A stretch of 35,608 nt of DNA from Desulfosarcina sp. Lineage in GTDB: Bacteria; Desulfobacterota; Desulfobacteria; Desulfobacterales; Desulfosarcinaceae. Made by a program: the position numbers and the translations under genes. Every line of letters starts with the position of its first letter. Within the stretch, counting starts at the first letter, position 1. The notes under the pieces were generated by a model. That model saw only the letters and a program-made list of their open reading frames with translations, made no database searches and was not told where the DNA came from. This document shows positions 27,773-35,361 of the stretch, one piece after another. Where the stretch lies: positions 1 through 35,608 of the forward strand of contig JABZFO010000032.1 in assembly GCA_014237405.1 (NCBI GenBank), written 5' to 3'.

Positions 27773-29395
27773 ATGAGGCTTCGTAGTTGCGTACATCCGG
27801 ATGGCCGCTTCATCTATGGCGTCCACCAGCCGGTTTTTACCGCAGACAATTTTCGTGAGACGGATGAACTGGCTGACCTGGGCACGTTACCGGACGGCAA
27901 CCATTACCACAATGCGGCCAACTTTCCTTCCGGGCCGGTCCATGAGCCAGCGGCGAACTGGATCTATGAGGTTCCCAACGCCTTCCCTTTCCGAGGCACC
28001 ACCTACATCGGCAAAGCCTGGGCCGATGCGCGCACCGCAAACATCGAAGGCATCCGGTTGCCAACGGCCCACGACATCTCCTTTTCCAATGGTCACCCTC
28101 ATCCGACGGAAGCCGAAGCTGCAATTCGCCAGCTTCCCCGCCCCCTGCAGCTGGCCCTGGCGGTAACATCCACCGATGCCCGGGACCTGCGCTGTCTGGC
28201 CCATATCGCCTGCACCCTGTGCATGGACGATAAATGCGGCCAGCCTTGGGGGATGGCCTATGCGAAGCGATCCGACGGCAGCACCAGGGCGGTGATTGCA
28301 GACGAGGCGCTGTTCGAAGCCGTAGCCAACAACCGCCACCTGCCCGATGCCTATAAACAGACCATGGTACTGTGCCCCGGCGCCCAGGGGGGAAGCGAGA
28401 TCGTGGGCGAATGGTGCCGGTCGGCCCCGGGTAGCCATGTATTTGAGTACCTGCGGCGAAACTCATACATCCCCTGGGGCCACTACGCCGCCAACATGGC
28501 CAACGATGCCGTACGATACCGGGTGCAGGATCTTACTCTTCAGGACATGGCCGGCATGCGCCACCTTTACTACCAGAGAAGCTACACCCGGTTGGCCGGC
28601 CTGTTGGGTCTCCAACCGGTGATCGATAGACGCACCTTGACCGAAGAAGCGTTGGAAACCCTGAGGCTTAAAATCGAAAAGGACTTGAAAAAAAACATAC
28701 GAATTGCTTTTAACCGGACCCTGTGGGGCTGGAACTACGGGTTTGACTATACGCCCAGCGGATACCGTCTTCACGCCTCTCACCAGCAAATCCACCAGCA
28801 GTTCGCCATGATCCCGGCGAAGGTTTCCATCGCTGGCGATAAAGGGACATTGCCGGCATACGGCTGCGGGGACCTGATCGGCGAATTCGTTAAGGCATTC
28901 CGGCAGGAAACGGGGAAGGGGTTTTTTGACTGCTATTACCGGGCGATCGTGGAAAATCGGAGGATGGACGGGAACGCAGACCGGGAGCGGAGTCTGGTGG
29001 TTTTTGAAGACAGCCGGGTCATGATATTCGTGCCCAAGGCCCAGACCTCTCAGTGGGAGCTGCAGCTGATGCCGAAAGCAGCAGTAGGCAACATCTTCGA
29101 GGCCGACACGCCCATGCGCCGGTCCCTGGACCGGGCCATGTTAACAGCCGTCAAGGTGCTGGAGGCCATGGGGGCCCGCATGATCACCGCCATTGAATAT
29201 TCGAAACCCGTCGTTGATGGTGATAACGATCAGCGGTTGCTGGTTGCCTTTTTACCCAAACTGCCCGAATCCCCCGGCGCATTCAGCGAAGCCCAGCTGC
29301 GTTGGATCAACGGTCACTACCCGGAAGATTTTGCCCTGGCCTGCCGTCGCCATCTGCCCGACGGTGAGGATACAAGCAACGCCGGTAACAGCTGA
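27773..29395 (+). CDS. Uncharacterised protein, C-terminus weakly HIT/GalT-like
   Basis: 540 residues from ATG 27773, chosen because AGAAGGAGG lies 7 bases upstream. No signal peptide or membrane segment. The N-terminal half has many aromatic, His and Cys residues (DGNHYHNAANFPSG; CTLCMDDKCGQPWG). The middle contains NRTLWGWNYGFDY, GYRLHASHQQIHQQF with three histidines, and GYDLIGEF-like CGDLIGEFVKAF. The C-terminal ~130 residues (VVFEDSRVMIFVPKA, QWELQLMPKAAVG) resemble the strand pattern of HIT/galactose-1-phosphate uridylyltransferase domains, but without the HxHxH motif. I do not recognise the family. Divergent placement next to the PKS makes a role in the same pathway possible but unproven. 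Confidence 0.6.
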   Translation: MRLRSCVHPDGRFIYGVHQPVFTADNFRETDELADLGTLPDGNHYHNAANFPSGPVHEPAANWIYEVPNAFPFRGTTYIGKAWADARTANIEGIRLPTAHDISFSNGHPHPTEAEAAIRQLPRPLQLALAVTSTDARDLRCLAHIACTLCMDDKCGQPWGMAYAKRSDGSTRAVIADEALFEAVANNRHLPDAYKQTMVLCPGAQGGSEIVGEWCRSAPGSHVFEYLRRNSYIPWGHYAANMANDAVRYRVQDLTLQDMAGMRHLYYQRSYTRLAGLLGLQPVIDRRTLTEEALETLRLKIEKDLKKNIRIAFNRTLWGWNYGFDYTPSGYRLHASHQQIHQQFAMIPAKVSIAGDKGTLPAYGCGDLIGEFVKAFRQETGKGFFDCYYRAIVENRRMDGNADRERSLVVFEDSRVMIFVPKAQTSQWELQLMPKAAVGNIFEADTPMRRSLDRAMLTAVKVLEAMGARMITAIEYSKPVVDGDNDQRLLVAFLPKLPESPGAFSEAQLRWINGHYPEDFALACRRHLPDGEDTSNAGNS

Positions 29396-29461
29396 TGGAC
29401 TCGTAAAACGTCAATCAAAGCTAATTTGTTCGCATTTTCACCTGCTGAGGAAAAACGGGGA

Positions 29462-29839
29462 TTAAAACGGCTCTTTCTCCCCTCGCCGCTCCTTGTCTTC
29501 CACAACAAACGTCTGAACAAGGGCGAAAAGATCACTGACGCCGTATGGTTTGAGCACAAAGGCATCGGCACCGGCTGCCACTGCCCGCGATTCATCCGCA
29601 GGATCACCCGATGCCAGTATGCAGATAATTTCAGGCTTGGCTGCCTTGATTCGGGCGGTCAATTCAAGGCCGTCGATATCGGGCACATGAATATCCGAAA
29701 AGACAATGTGGATGGGATTGGGTGCTTGGATGTGCTGCCAGGCCGCAAACCCGTTGTCGAAGGTGTGGACTTTGCGGTTCACGCTGAACTCAAGGGTGTC
29801 GACCACAAAATCCCTTACCAGTTGGTCATCTTCCACCAC
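29462..29839 (-). CDS. Single-domain response regulator (CheY-like), atypical start
   Basis: 125 residues from GTG 29839, a lone receiver domain: acidic pair in VEDD, phospho-acceptor Asp49 in VFSDIHVPDIDG, Ser in ILASGDP, Lys97 in FVLKPYG. The first beta strand normally begins a few residues earlier; upstream codons do read PNVQIAVVEDD in frame, but no ATG, GTG or TTG precedes GTG 29839 before a stop. Either a rare start (ATT/ATA) is used or the true 5' end has been lost. A GAGAGGTGG purine-rich stretch lies about 30 bases upstream. It is convergent with the unknown gene ending at 29395 and has no adjacent kinase on its strand. Confidence 0.78.
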   Translation of the reverse strand: MVEDDQLVRDFVVDTLEFSVNRKVHTFDNGFAAWQHIQAPNPIHIVFSDIHVPDIDGLELTARIKAAKPEIICILASGDPADESRAVAAGADAFVLKPYGVSDLFALVQTFVVEDKERRGEKEPF

Positions 29840-30212
29840 AGCAATTTGAACGTTGGGTATAATCGCCCACCTCTCGCCACGTTGAGAGAATCCACATTCT
29901 TGAGGCCGCTGGAAAATCCGGAGGGTCTACCGGTCACCCCCGGGCTATGTCAAGGCCATGTTGCTAAGCCCGCCATGGGCATCCCCCGGCAATAATGTTA
30001 AAATGTAACGTGATCCGGGTTTTCGGTCAAGAGGATATCGCTGTCACGAAAAGGGTCATTGCTATCGGAAGATGGCCGGCCAATCAGAGTTTTCCAGCCC
30101 AATCATCAAGGCCTGAATTGTCTTGACATTGACTATCTCCAGGCTTAGTTTTCCCGGGCACCCGGCCGGGGCGCTGGCAATTTGCGCAATCTGAAGGAAA
30201 AAGGAGTATATC
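29840..30212. other. Intergenic region upstream of mobB
   Basis: About 370 bp between the response regulator start and mobB. Apart from the mobB ribosome site (AAAGGAG near 30201) I see no gene or repeat; minus-strand frames here lack plausible starts. Confidence 0.4.
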
Positions 30213-30569
30213 TTGCCACCTGTTATCTCCATCGTGGGCAAATCGGAATCCGGCAAAACTACACTCATCGAAAAACTGATCCCCGAGTTGAAACGCCGGG
30301 GCTATCGCATCGGCATTGTCAAGCACGCCCACCACGGTTTCGATATGGACCGGAAAGGAAAAGACAGCTACCGACACAGACAGGCCGGTGCCGATACCGT
30401 AATGATCGCTTCACCCGGCCAGATCGCCATGATCAAGGATGTCCCCGGTGAAAGCCTGGACGATCTGATTCCCTTTTTTAAAGATATGGACCTGCTGATC
30501 ACGGAAGGGTTCAAAAGAGACAACGCTCCGAAAATTGAACGACATAGCGGTTCCCCAATTCACAACTGA
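30213..30569 (+). CDS. mobB: Molybdopterin-guanine dinucleotide biosynthesis protein MobB, C-terminus frameshifted
   Basis: 118 residues from TTG 30213, supported by AAAGGAG just upstream. P-loop GKSESGKTTLIEKLI near residues 9-23, KHAHHGFDMDRKGKDSYRHR and GADTVMI, and DLLITEGFKRDNAPKIE identify MobB, the GTP-binding partner in attaching GMP to molybdopterin. MobB is usually about 160-175 residues. Here the frame turns to RHSGSPIHN and stops after KIE, while the adjacent frame (30538-30624) carries NDIAVPQFTTDDIEAITEFI and VAGFLP, the expected end. About 30 residues are missing in between. Activity is uncertain. Confidence 0.82.
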   Translation: MPPVISIVGKSESGKTTLIEKLIPELKRRGYRIGIVKHAHHGFDMDRKGKDSYRHRQAGADTVMIASPGQIAMIKDVPGESLDDLIPFFKDMDLLITEGFKRDNAPKIERHSGSPIHN

Positions 30570-30624
30570 TGACATCGAAGCGATCACTGAATTTATTGTG
30601 GCCGGATTCCTCCCCAACCCGTGA
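30538..30624 (+). pseudogene. Displaced C-terminal end of mobB
   Basis: 28 codons reading NDIAVPQFTTDDIEAITEFI then VAGFLPNP and a TGA at 30622. The pattern V-P-x-F-x-x-D-D-I-E-x-I-x-x-F-I is the MobB C-terminal strand and helix. It overlaps the end of the annotated mobB frame and lacks a start of its own. Confidence 0.65.
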
Positions 30625-30680
30625 TGTGACACCCATCCATCGGTCGTATCAATCAGCCGTTTAAAATAAAGGCACTTTCG

Positions 30681-30720
30681 GTTACGATTATTGCACACAC
30701 AGTTACGATTTTTTCACACC
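30681..30720 (+). promoter_or_regulatory. Tandem direct repeats upstream of the GlrK-like operon
   Basis: GTTACGATTATTGCACACA (30681-30699) and GTTACGATTTTTTCACACC (30702-30720) match in 16 of 19 positions with a 21-bp period, i.e. two helical turns. This spacing is typical of side-by-side binding of a response regulator or activator. It lies ~95 bp before the kinase start. The binding protein is unknown. Confidence 0.5.
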
Positions 30721-30813
30721 GCCAACGGGATTTGATTTGCCCCGGCGAGTTGTGCTAACGAATACAAACACCCGAAGATATGACCCGCACCTTTTTGGAA
30801 AGCACCGCTGCCC

Positions 30814-32280
30814 ATGAATCTAAGATTTAGCATCACCGGGAAACTGCTGGTCTGGTTTCTCGCCGTCATCGCTATTTTCTATGGCACTATACTGGTGCTT
30901 TACATCAATGTGCAGCAGGTAGTCAGGTTGTCCGGATCCATCGTGGCGAAAAATTATGCCATTGCCTCCGGGACGAAAAAGATGATGGGAACCCTGCTCA
31001 GCATGGAAGAAAACAAACAGAAATACCTGCTGCTCAAGAAAGTCGACTACCTGGTCTTTTTCAATGAAGCGCAACGTGCCTTCGAAGAGAACCTGGCCCA
31101 GGTGACCCGACTGACCACCATGGGCCATGACATTTCCGATGTGTGGCTGAACATCAGTAATGATTATAGCAACTATCCCAACGCGGCGGAAGTCTCCACC
31201 TATCTGGCCGGCGAGATAAAAGACCCGGAGGCCGTAAATACGTTCTGGATCCCCGAATCGATCGTCAACGACTGGATCAGTAAAATTTCCGGCGAACGGC
31301 TGAAAAACGAGCAGGAGATCGAACAGGCCACTCGGGAACTGAATCGCAAAGGCAGGCTTTCCGCCAAAAACGGGCTCATCGGGTTGGCCGTCTCTAGCCT
31401 GGTGGGCCTGTTGGGCATTTTCTACCTGGCGTACTCCATGATCCGCCCCCTTCGGGAACTGATGGACGGCATCCGGGAGATCTCCTCGGACCGGCTCAGC
31501 AAATCCCTTGAAATTCGCGGCCAGGATGAGTTTGGCGAACTGGCCCATGCCTTCAACGAGATGTCCCATCGCCTGCACAAAGAGGAGCGCATGCGGTCGG
31601 ATTTCATCTCCATGCTCAGCCACGAGATCCGCACTCCGCTGACCTCCATCCGCGAGTCGGTCAACATGATTCGGGAAAAGGTGATGGGGCCCATCAACAG
31701 CCGGCAGGAAAAATTTTTAGGGATCGCCGGCTCGGAAATCAGCCGCATCAGCGACCTGCTGAGCCATCTGATGCAGGCATCCCGGCTGGAGCCCGGCCTG
31801 CTGAACATGCAGTTGGAACCCATCGATCCCCACACTTTTGCTTCAGAGTGTGCCAACAGCATCAAGCTGGCCGCCGAGGCAAAAAACATCGAACTGCTCA
31901 TCCAGGTGCCCCCCCAATTGCCCCCGATCGTCGGAGACCGGAAACAGCTCCAACAGGCCATGTTGAATTATCTGTCCAACGCCGTTAAATTTTCCGAACC
32001 CGACACCCGGGTCACCGTCGGTGTCCGTTACCAACGGTCACAAAGCCAGCTCTCCTTTTTCGTGAAAGACAACGGCCCCGGTATCCTAGACGAGGATCAG
32101 GCATTTTTATTCAACAAATACTACCGGGGACAGCGCGAACGCGATCGGCTGGAAGGTGTCGGTTTAGGGCTGAGCATCGTCAAAAACATTGTCGAATCCC
32201 ACCATGGCACGGTGTGGATCAACAGCCAGGTGGGCAAAGGAAGCACCTTTGGCTTCACCCTGCCCAGTGCGCCCGAGTAA
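30814..32280 (+). CDS. Sensor histidine kinase, GlrK/QseE-like
   Basis: 488 residues. Transmembrane helix 10-32; a periplasmic, largely helical sensor domain to about 185; second helix 187-208; HAMP 210-262; HisKA with His270 in SMLSHEIRTPLTS; HATPase with N389 (NYLSNAVKFS), DNGPG 419-423 and GVGLGLSIV 448-456. It is the first gene of a three-gene set with a lipoprotein and a sigma54-type regulator, the same order as glrK-yfhG-glrR (qseE-qseG-qseF) in enterobacteria, where the system senses envelope conditions. It should phosphorylate the regulator at 33086. No truncation is evident. Confidence 0.88.
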   Translation: MNLRFSITGKLLVWFLAVIAIFYGTILVLYINVQQVVRLSGSIVAKNYAIASGTKKMMGTLLSMEENKQKYLLLKKVDYLVFFNEAQRAFEENLAQVTRLTTMGHDISDVWLNISNDYSNYPNAAEVSTYLAGEIKDPEAVNTFWIPESIVNDWISKISGERLKNEQEIEQATRELNRKGRLSAKNGLIGLAVSSLVGLLGIFYLAYSMIRPLRELMDGIREISSDRLSKSLEIRGQDEFGELAHAFNEMSHRLHKEERMRSDFISMLSHEIRTPLTSIRESVNMIREKVMGPINSRQEKFLGIAGSEISRISDLLSHLMQASRLEPGLLNMQLEPIDPHTFASECANSIKLAAEAKNIELLIQVPPQLPPIVGDRKQLQQAMLNYLSNAVKFSEPDTRVTVGVRYQRSQSQLSFFVKDNGPGILDEDQAFLFNKYYRGQRERDRLEGVGLGLSIVKNIVESHHGTVWINSQVGKGSTFGFTLPSAPE

Positions 32281-32400
32281 TGTTACCCGCCTGTCGGTCA
32301 GGATGGCAATCGTTGAATTTGCTTGAATTCTAGCGCGATGGCGATTAGAAAGGGGTCGGATAATGATGGGAAAAGGTGATTGAACACGAATGGGAATCAA

Positions 32401-33081
32401 ATGACAACCGCATGGAGCCAACCATACCGCCTGATGATCATCCTGATGATCGTCGTCGGAATACTTACCGGCTGCGCATCCGTTCTGCAGAATCTCGATG
32501 ACAAGATGCACCGGAAGCGATTTAAGTCGGACTATGAGACCCTTGAGAACGCACTCTCGGTTTATGATGACGGCGACTTCGAAATGGCACTTGCCCAGTT
32601 CAAGGGGCTTTCGACGGCAAGTGCCAGTAAAAAAATTGCCCGCAAGGCGTGGCTGGGGGAAATCTGCTGTCACCTGATGCTGGCGAATACGCAAGCGGAA
32701 TATACCGCCGCCATTGGCAGGTGGCATGATTTCGGGAAATCAGCGCCTGAAAATGATAATGCATGGGATCTGCTTCTTCTCGACCCACTGATTGTTCGCA
32801 TGACACCCAAAAGCACCACACGGGTGATCGAGATCCATCCGCCTGCGGAACAGATACCTGCGGAAACCGCAACGCCTGCAGACCGACAGCAGGATGATCG
32901 GCAGCTTCAGGCCGAGCTTGCCGCCCTGAAGAAAAAAGCGCAACATGCGGCCCGGCTGCAGCGCCGGATGGATGAAGTCGTGGCCGAAAACCGCTCGCTC
33001 AAGGAAAAAATCAAGGCGCTGGAGGCGATTGACCAGAGTATCCAGAAGAAAAAAACGGAAATATCGGCTCCCAGCGAATAA
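32401..33081 (+). CDS. YfhG/QseG-like lipoprotein of the two-component operon
   Basis: 226 residues from ATG 32401 (a TTG 7 codons earlier is an alternative). Signal peptide with lipobox LTGC, lipidated Cys at about residue 25. The mature N-terminal half is helical and TPR-like (VYDDGDFEMALAQFKGL, KIARKAWLGEICCHLMLAN). A Pro/Ala-rich spacer follows, then a C-terminal coiled coil of about 60 residues. Its position between kinase and regulator genes, with 4 bases to the next ATG, matches YfhG/QseG, the outer-membrane lipoprotein that activates GlrK. That suggests it gates the upstream kinase from the periplasm. Confidence 0.75.
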   Translation: MTTAWSQPYRLMIILMIVVGILTGCASVLQNLDDKMHRKRFKSDYETLENALSVYDDGDFEMALAQFKGLSTASASKKIARKAWLGEICCHLMLANTQAEYTAAIGRWHDFGKSAPENDNAWDLLLLDPLIVRMTPKSTTRVIEIHPPAEQIPAETATPADRQQDDRQLQAELAALKKKAQHAARLQRRMDEVVAENRSLKEKIKALEAIDQSIQKKKTEISAPSE

Positions 33082-33085
33082 AACG

Positions 33086-34462
33086 ATGAAAGATAACAAC
33101 CACCCACAAGCCGTCCTCGTTGTGGACGACGACCGAAATGTACTGGAGGTGCTGGATGCCCGGCTGTCCAGTTGCGGGCTCACCGTGCACAAGGCGGATG
33201 GCGGCCGCAAGGCCCTTCAGATTCTCAAGACCCGCCGAATCGACCTCGTGGTGTCTGATGTAAAAATGCCCGAGATGGACGGCATGGCGCTGTTGTCGGA
33301 AATTATCCAGACACAGCCGGGTCTCCCGGTCATCTTTTTGACAGCCTATGCCAACGTTCCCGATGCGGTGAAAGCCGTCAAATCCGGCGCCGTGGATTAC
33401 GTGGAAAAGCCCTTTGACGGCAAAGCCCTGACCGAAAAAATCCAGCTGATACTCCAGGATTTCGAGGGCGCGGCCCCGGCCCAGGCAATCGATCCGTTGC
33501 CGGACACGGACACCGACGACCATGTAAAAAGTCCCGCCATGAAGAACCTGCATGGCCTGGTTAAAAAGGTGGCCCGGAGCAGCGTCAATGTCCTGATTCT
33601 CGGAGAAAGCGGCGTGGGCAAGGAGCGAGTCGCCAACCAGATTCACCAGTTGGGCCCCCGCCGGAAAAACCCGTTTGTCGTGGTCGATTGCGGGGCAACC
33701 CCCGCCGGCCTGCTGGAAAGCGAACTCTTTGGCCATGTCAAGGGGTCTTTCACCCATGCCGTGAGCGACAAGCAAGGGCTCATCGAAACGGCGGATTCCG
33801 GCACCTTGTTCCTTGACGAAGTCGGCAACATCTCCCACGAGATGCAAATCCGGTTGCTCCGGTTTATCGAAGACCGAACCATCAGAAGAATCGGCGGACT
33901 CAAGGGAACGCCTGTGGATTGCCGGATCATCGCGGCCACCAATGCCGATTTGGACGAAGCGATCAAAACCGGCCGGTTCCGGGAAGATCTGTTTTTCCGC
34001 CTCAGGGTGGTGACCTTGACCATTCCCCCGCTGCGGGAGCGAAAAGCGGATATCCCCCTGCTGGTCGACCACTTTACCCACCAGTATTGCAGCCAGCACG
34101 GAGTGGAACTGGTCAGCATCGCTGAAGAAACAATGCCATGGCTTTGTGACTACTCGTGGCCCGGCAATGTTCGGGAACTGAAAAACGCCATCGAGGGGGG
34201 CATTGTCATGTGCCGGGACAACGTTCTTCGGCCGGATGATTTTCATCCGGTAGGCATTACGGAAACCTGCCAAGATCGTATGGGCGATGAAGATTGCCTC
34301 TCCCTGGAAGAGAGCGAAAAGAACACCATCGTCCGAGCCTTGGAACAGACCGGCGGTGTTCAAAAAGAAGCTGCCAAGGTGCTGGGTATCAGCCGGCGGG
34401 CCATCCACTATAAAATCAAAAAATACGGCATCGATGCTGGCAGCATCAAGGCCAGGCACTGA
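33086..34462 (+). CDS. Sigma54-type response regulator, GlrR-like, with variant GAFTGA loop
   Basis: 458 residues from ATG 33086. Receiver: D14-D15, phospho-acceptor Asp58 (VVSDVKMPEMDG), T86, K108. AAA+ domain: Walker A GESGVGKE 173-180, Walker B LFLDEV 241-246, arginine-finger region GRFREDLFFRL, WPGNVREL. C-terminal Fis-type HTH at about 425-449 (VQKEAAKVLGISRRAIHYKI). The sigma54-contact loop, normally GAFTGA, reads GSFTHA (220-225), keeping G, F, T and A but changing the second Gly to His. It is the likely partner of the kinase at 30814. An upstream in-frame ATG at 32945 lies inside the lipoprotein gene and is not the start. Confidence 0.88.
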   Translation: MKDNNHPQAVLVVDDDRNVLEVLDARLSSCGLTVHKADGGRKALQILKTRRIDLVVSDVKMPEMDGMALLSEIIQTQPGLPVIFLTAYANVPDAVKAVKSGAVDYVEKPFDGKALTEKIQLILQDFEGAAPAQAIDPLPDTDTDDHVKSPAMKNLHGLVKKVARSSVNVLILGESGVGKERVANQIHQLGPRRKNPFVVVDCGATPAGLLESELFGHVKGSFTHAVSDKQGLIETADSGTLFLDEVGNISHEMQIRLLRFIEDRTIRRIGGLKGTPVDCRIIAATNADLDEAIKTGRFREDLFFRLRVVTLTIPPLRERKADIPLLVDHFTHQYCSQHGVELVSIAEETMPWLCDYSWPGNVRELKNAIEGGIVMCRDNVLRPDDFHPVGITETCQDRMGDEDCLSLEESEKNTIVRALEQTGGVQKEAAKVLGISRRAIHYKIKKYGIDAGSIKARH

Positions 34463-34622
34463 CTTCTGTCCCTTGTCCCAAACCATTTTCCCGACATCGG
34501 AAAAGTCGCTCTTGGTCTCCCAACCGCCCCTGCCTGTAACCAAATCCCTGTGCCCGTCTCATTAATGCCGGGATAAAAAGCAATGGACATCAATAGACGA
34601 AACACATATGAAAGGAGTAACG

Positions 34623-34787
34623 ATGAAGGAAATACTGATTCTGCTGGCAGTGGTGGGCGTCTGGATCCTGCTTCAGGCCTATATCCTGCCGAAACTGGGT
34701 ATCTCCACATGAGTGCGGAATGCCTGTCAGGTGACAAGCAAGAAAACCAATGCCGAACCCGTCGGAGAGACCGAAAAACGACGATAG
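34623..34787 (+). CDS. Small membrane selenoprotein (UGA = Sec at residue 30)
   Basis: 29 codons read MKEILILLAVVGVWILLQAY then ILPKLGIST, a single membrane helix with a strong AAAGGAG ribosome site 5 bases before the ATG. A TGA (34710-34712) is followed in frame by VRNACQVTSKKTNAEPVGE and a charged end to TAG 34785-34787, giving 54 residues with U-x4-C just outside the membrane. A hairpin fits SECIS spacing (separate entry). The reading fits small single-helix proteins ending ILPKLGVxT-(U)-x4-C that I recall from related anaerobes. If UGA is read through, the ribosome ends inside the sigma-factor gene (start 34750), which otherwise has no good ribosome site. The function is unknown, plausibly membrane thiol/selenol redox chemistry. 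Alternatively it is a 29-residue small protein. Confidence 0.65.
34710..34740 (+). promoter_or_regulatory. Candidate bacterial SECIS element
   Basis: After the UGA (34710-34712) and eight bases, UGCCUGUC (34721-34728) pairs with GACAAGCA (34733-34740), seven of eight positions (one C-A mismatch), around an AGGU loop (34729-34732). The loop starts 17 bases after the UGA, within the known 16-37 range, and contains the GU expected of bacterial SECIS loops. Confidence 0.6.
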
Positions 34788-35361
34788 TGATGCCGAACTG
34801 GTCCGGGCGATCAACAGCGGCCGTCAGGATCTCTTTTATGAACTGGTCACGCGTTACGAGAAAACCCTGTACAACTTCGGGCTGAGGATGTGCGACAATC
34901 CCAGCGACGCTGAAGACATGGTGCAGGACACCTTCTTAAATGTCTTAAAATATCTCAAGGGTTTTCGATACGAGACCAAATTCAGGAACTGGCTGTACCG
35001 GGTCGCCACCAGTGCCTGCCTGAAAAAAAAACGCCGGTCCAAGTTTGCCCCCGACAAGGAGATCTCTTTGGACGATTTTCTTCCGGCGGACGAATCGGCG
35101 GTATCCATGGACCTGCCCCGCTGGGCGTCTCAGCCCTTGGATCAGGTGCTTGACGAGGAATTAGGCGGGGTCATCAGGCAGGCTCTGATGGAGCTTCCGG
35201 AAAAATACCGGCTGGTGATCGTCCTGCGGGACGTGGAAGGGTTCAACACCCAAGAAGCGGCTGAGATTCTGGATCTGACCCCCACCAACATCAAGGTGCG
35301 CCTGCATCGGGCGAGACTCTTTCTCAGAGAAGCGTTGAAAACGTACTATGAATCCGACTGA
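34750..35361 (+). CDS. ECF (RpoE-like) RNA polymerase sigma factor
   Basis: 203 residues. Sigma region 2 at about 15-90 (DLFYELVTRYEKTLYNFGLR, DAEDMVQDTFLNV, FRNWLYRVATSACL), an acidic linker, and region 4 at about 145-198 (LPEKYRLVIVLRDVEGFNTQE, AAEILDLTPTNIKVRLHRAR). ATG 34750 is the only start and has no clear ribosome site. It lies 38 bases inside the extended selenoprotein frame, so translation may depend on coupling. It overlaps the downstream anti-sigma gene by 14 bases, the usual sigma/anti-sigma pair. It directs polymerase to stress or redox promoters that cannot be named here. Confidence 0.9.
   Translation: MPNPSERPKNDDSDAELVRAINSGRQDLFYELVTRYEKTLYNFGLRMCDNPSDAEDMVQDTFLNVLKYLKGFRYETKFRNWLYRVATSACLKKKRRSKFAPDKEISLDDFLPADESAVSMDLPRWASQPLDQVLDEELGGVIRQALMELPEKYRLVIVLRDVEGFNTQEAAEILDLTPTNIKVRLHRARLFLREALKTYYESD

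Noticed and set aside
30062..30268. Minus-strand 68-codon frame in the gap before mobB
   Set aside because: It overlaps the mobB ribosome site and 5' end, has no ribosome site and no recognisable motif.
30661..30813. Sigma54 (-24/-12) promoter for the kinase operon
   Set aside because: GGCAC and TTGCAC words occur but with the wrong spacing; no acceptable match was found.
33011..34543. 510-codon minus-strand frame opposite the sigma54-type regulator
   Set aside because: Shadow frame; the plus strand has full receiver, AAA+ and HTH motifs.
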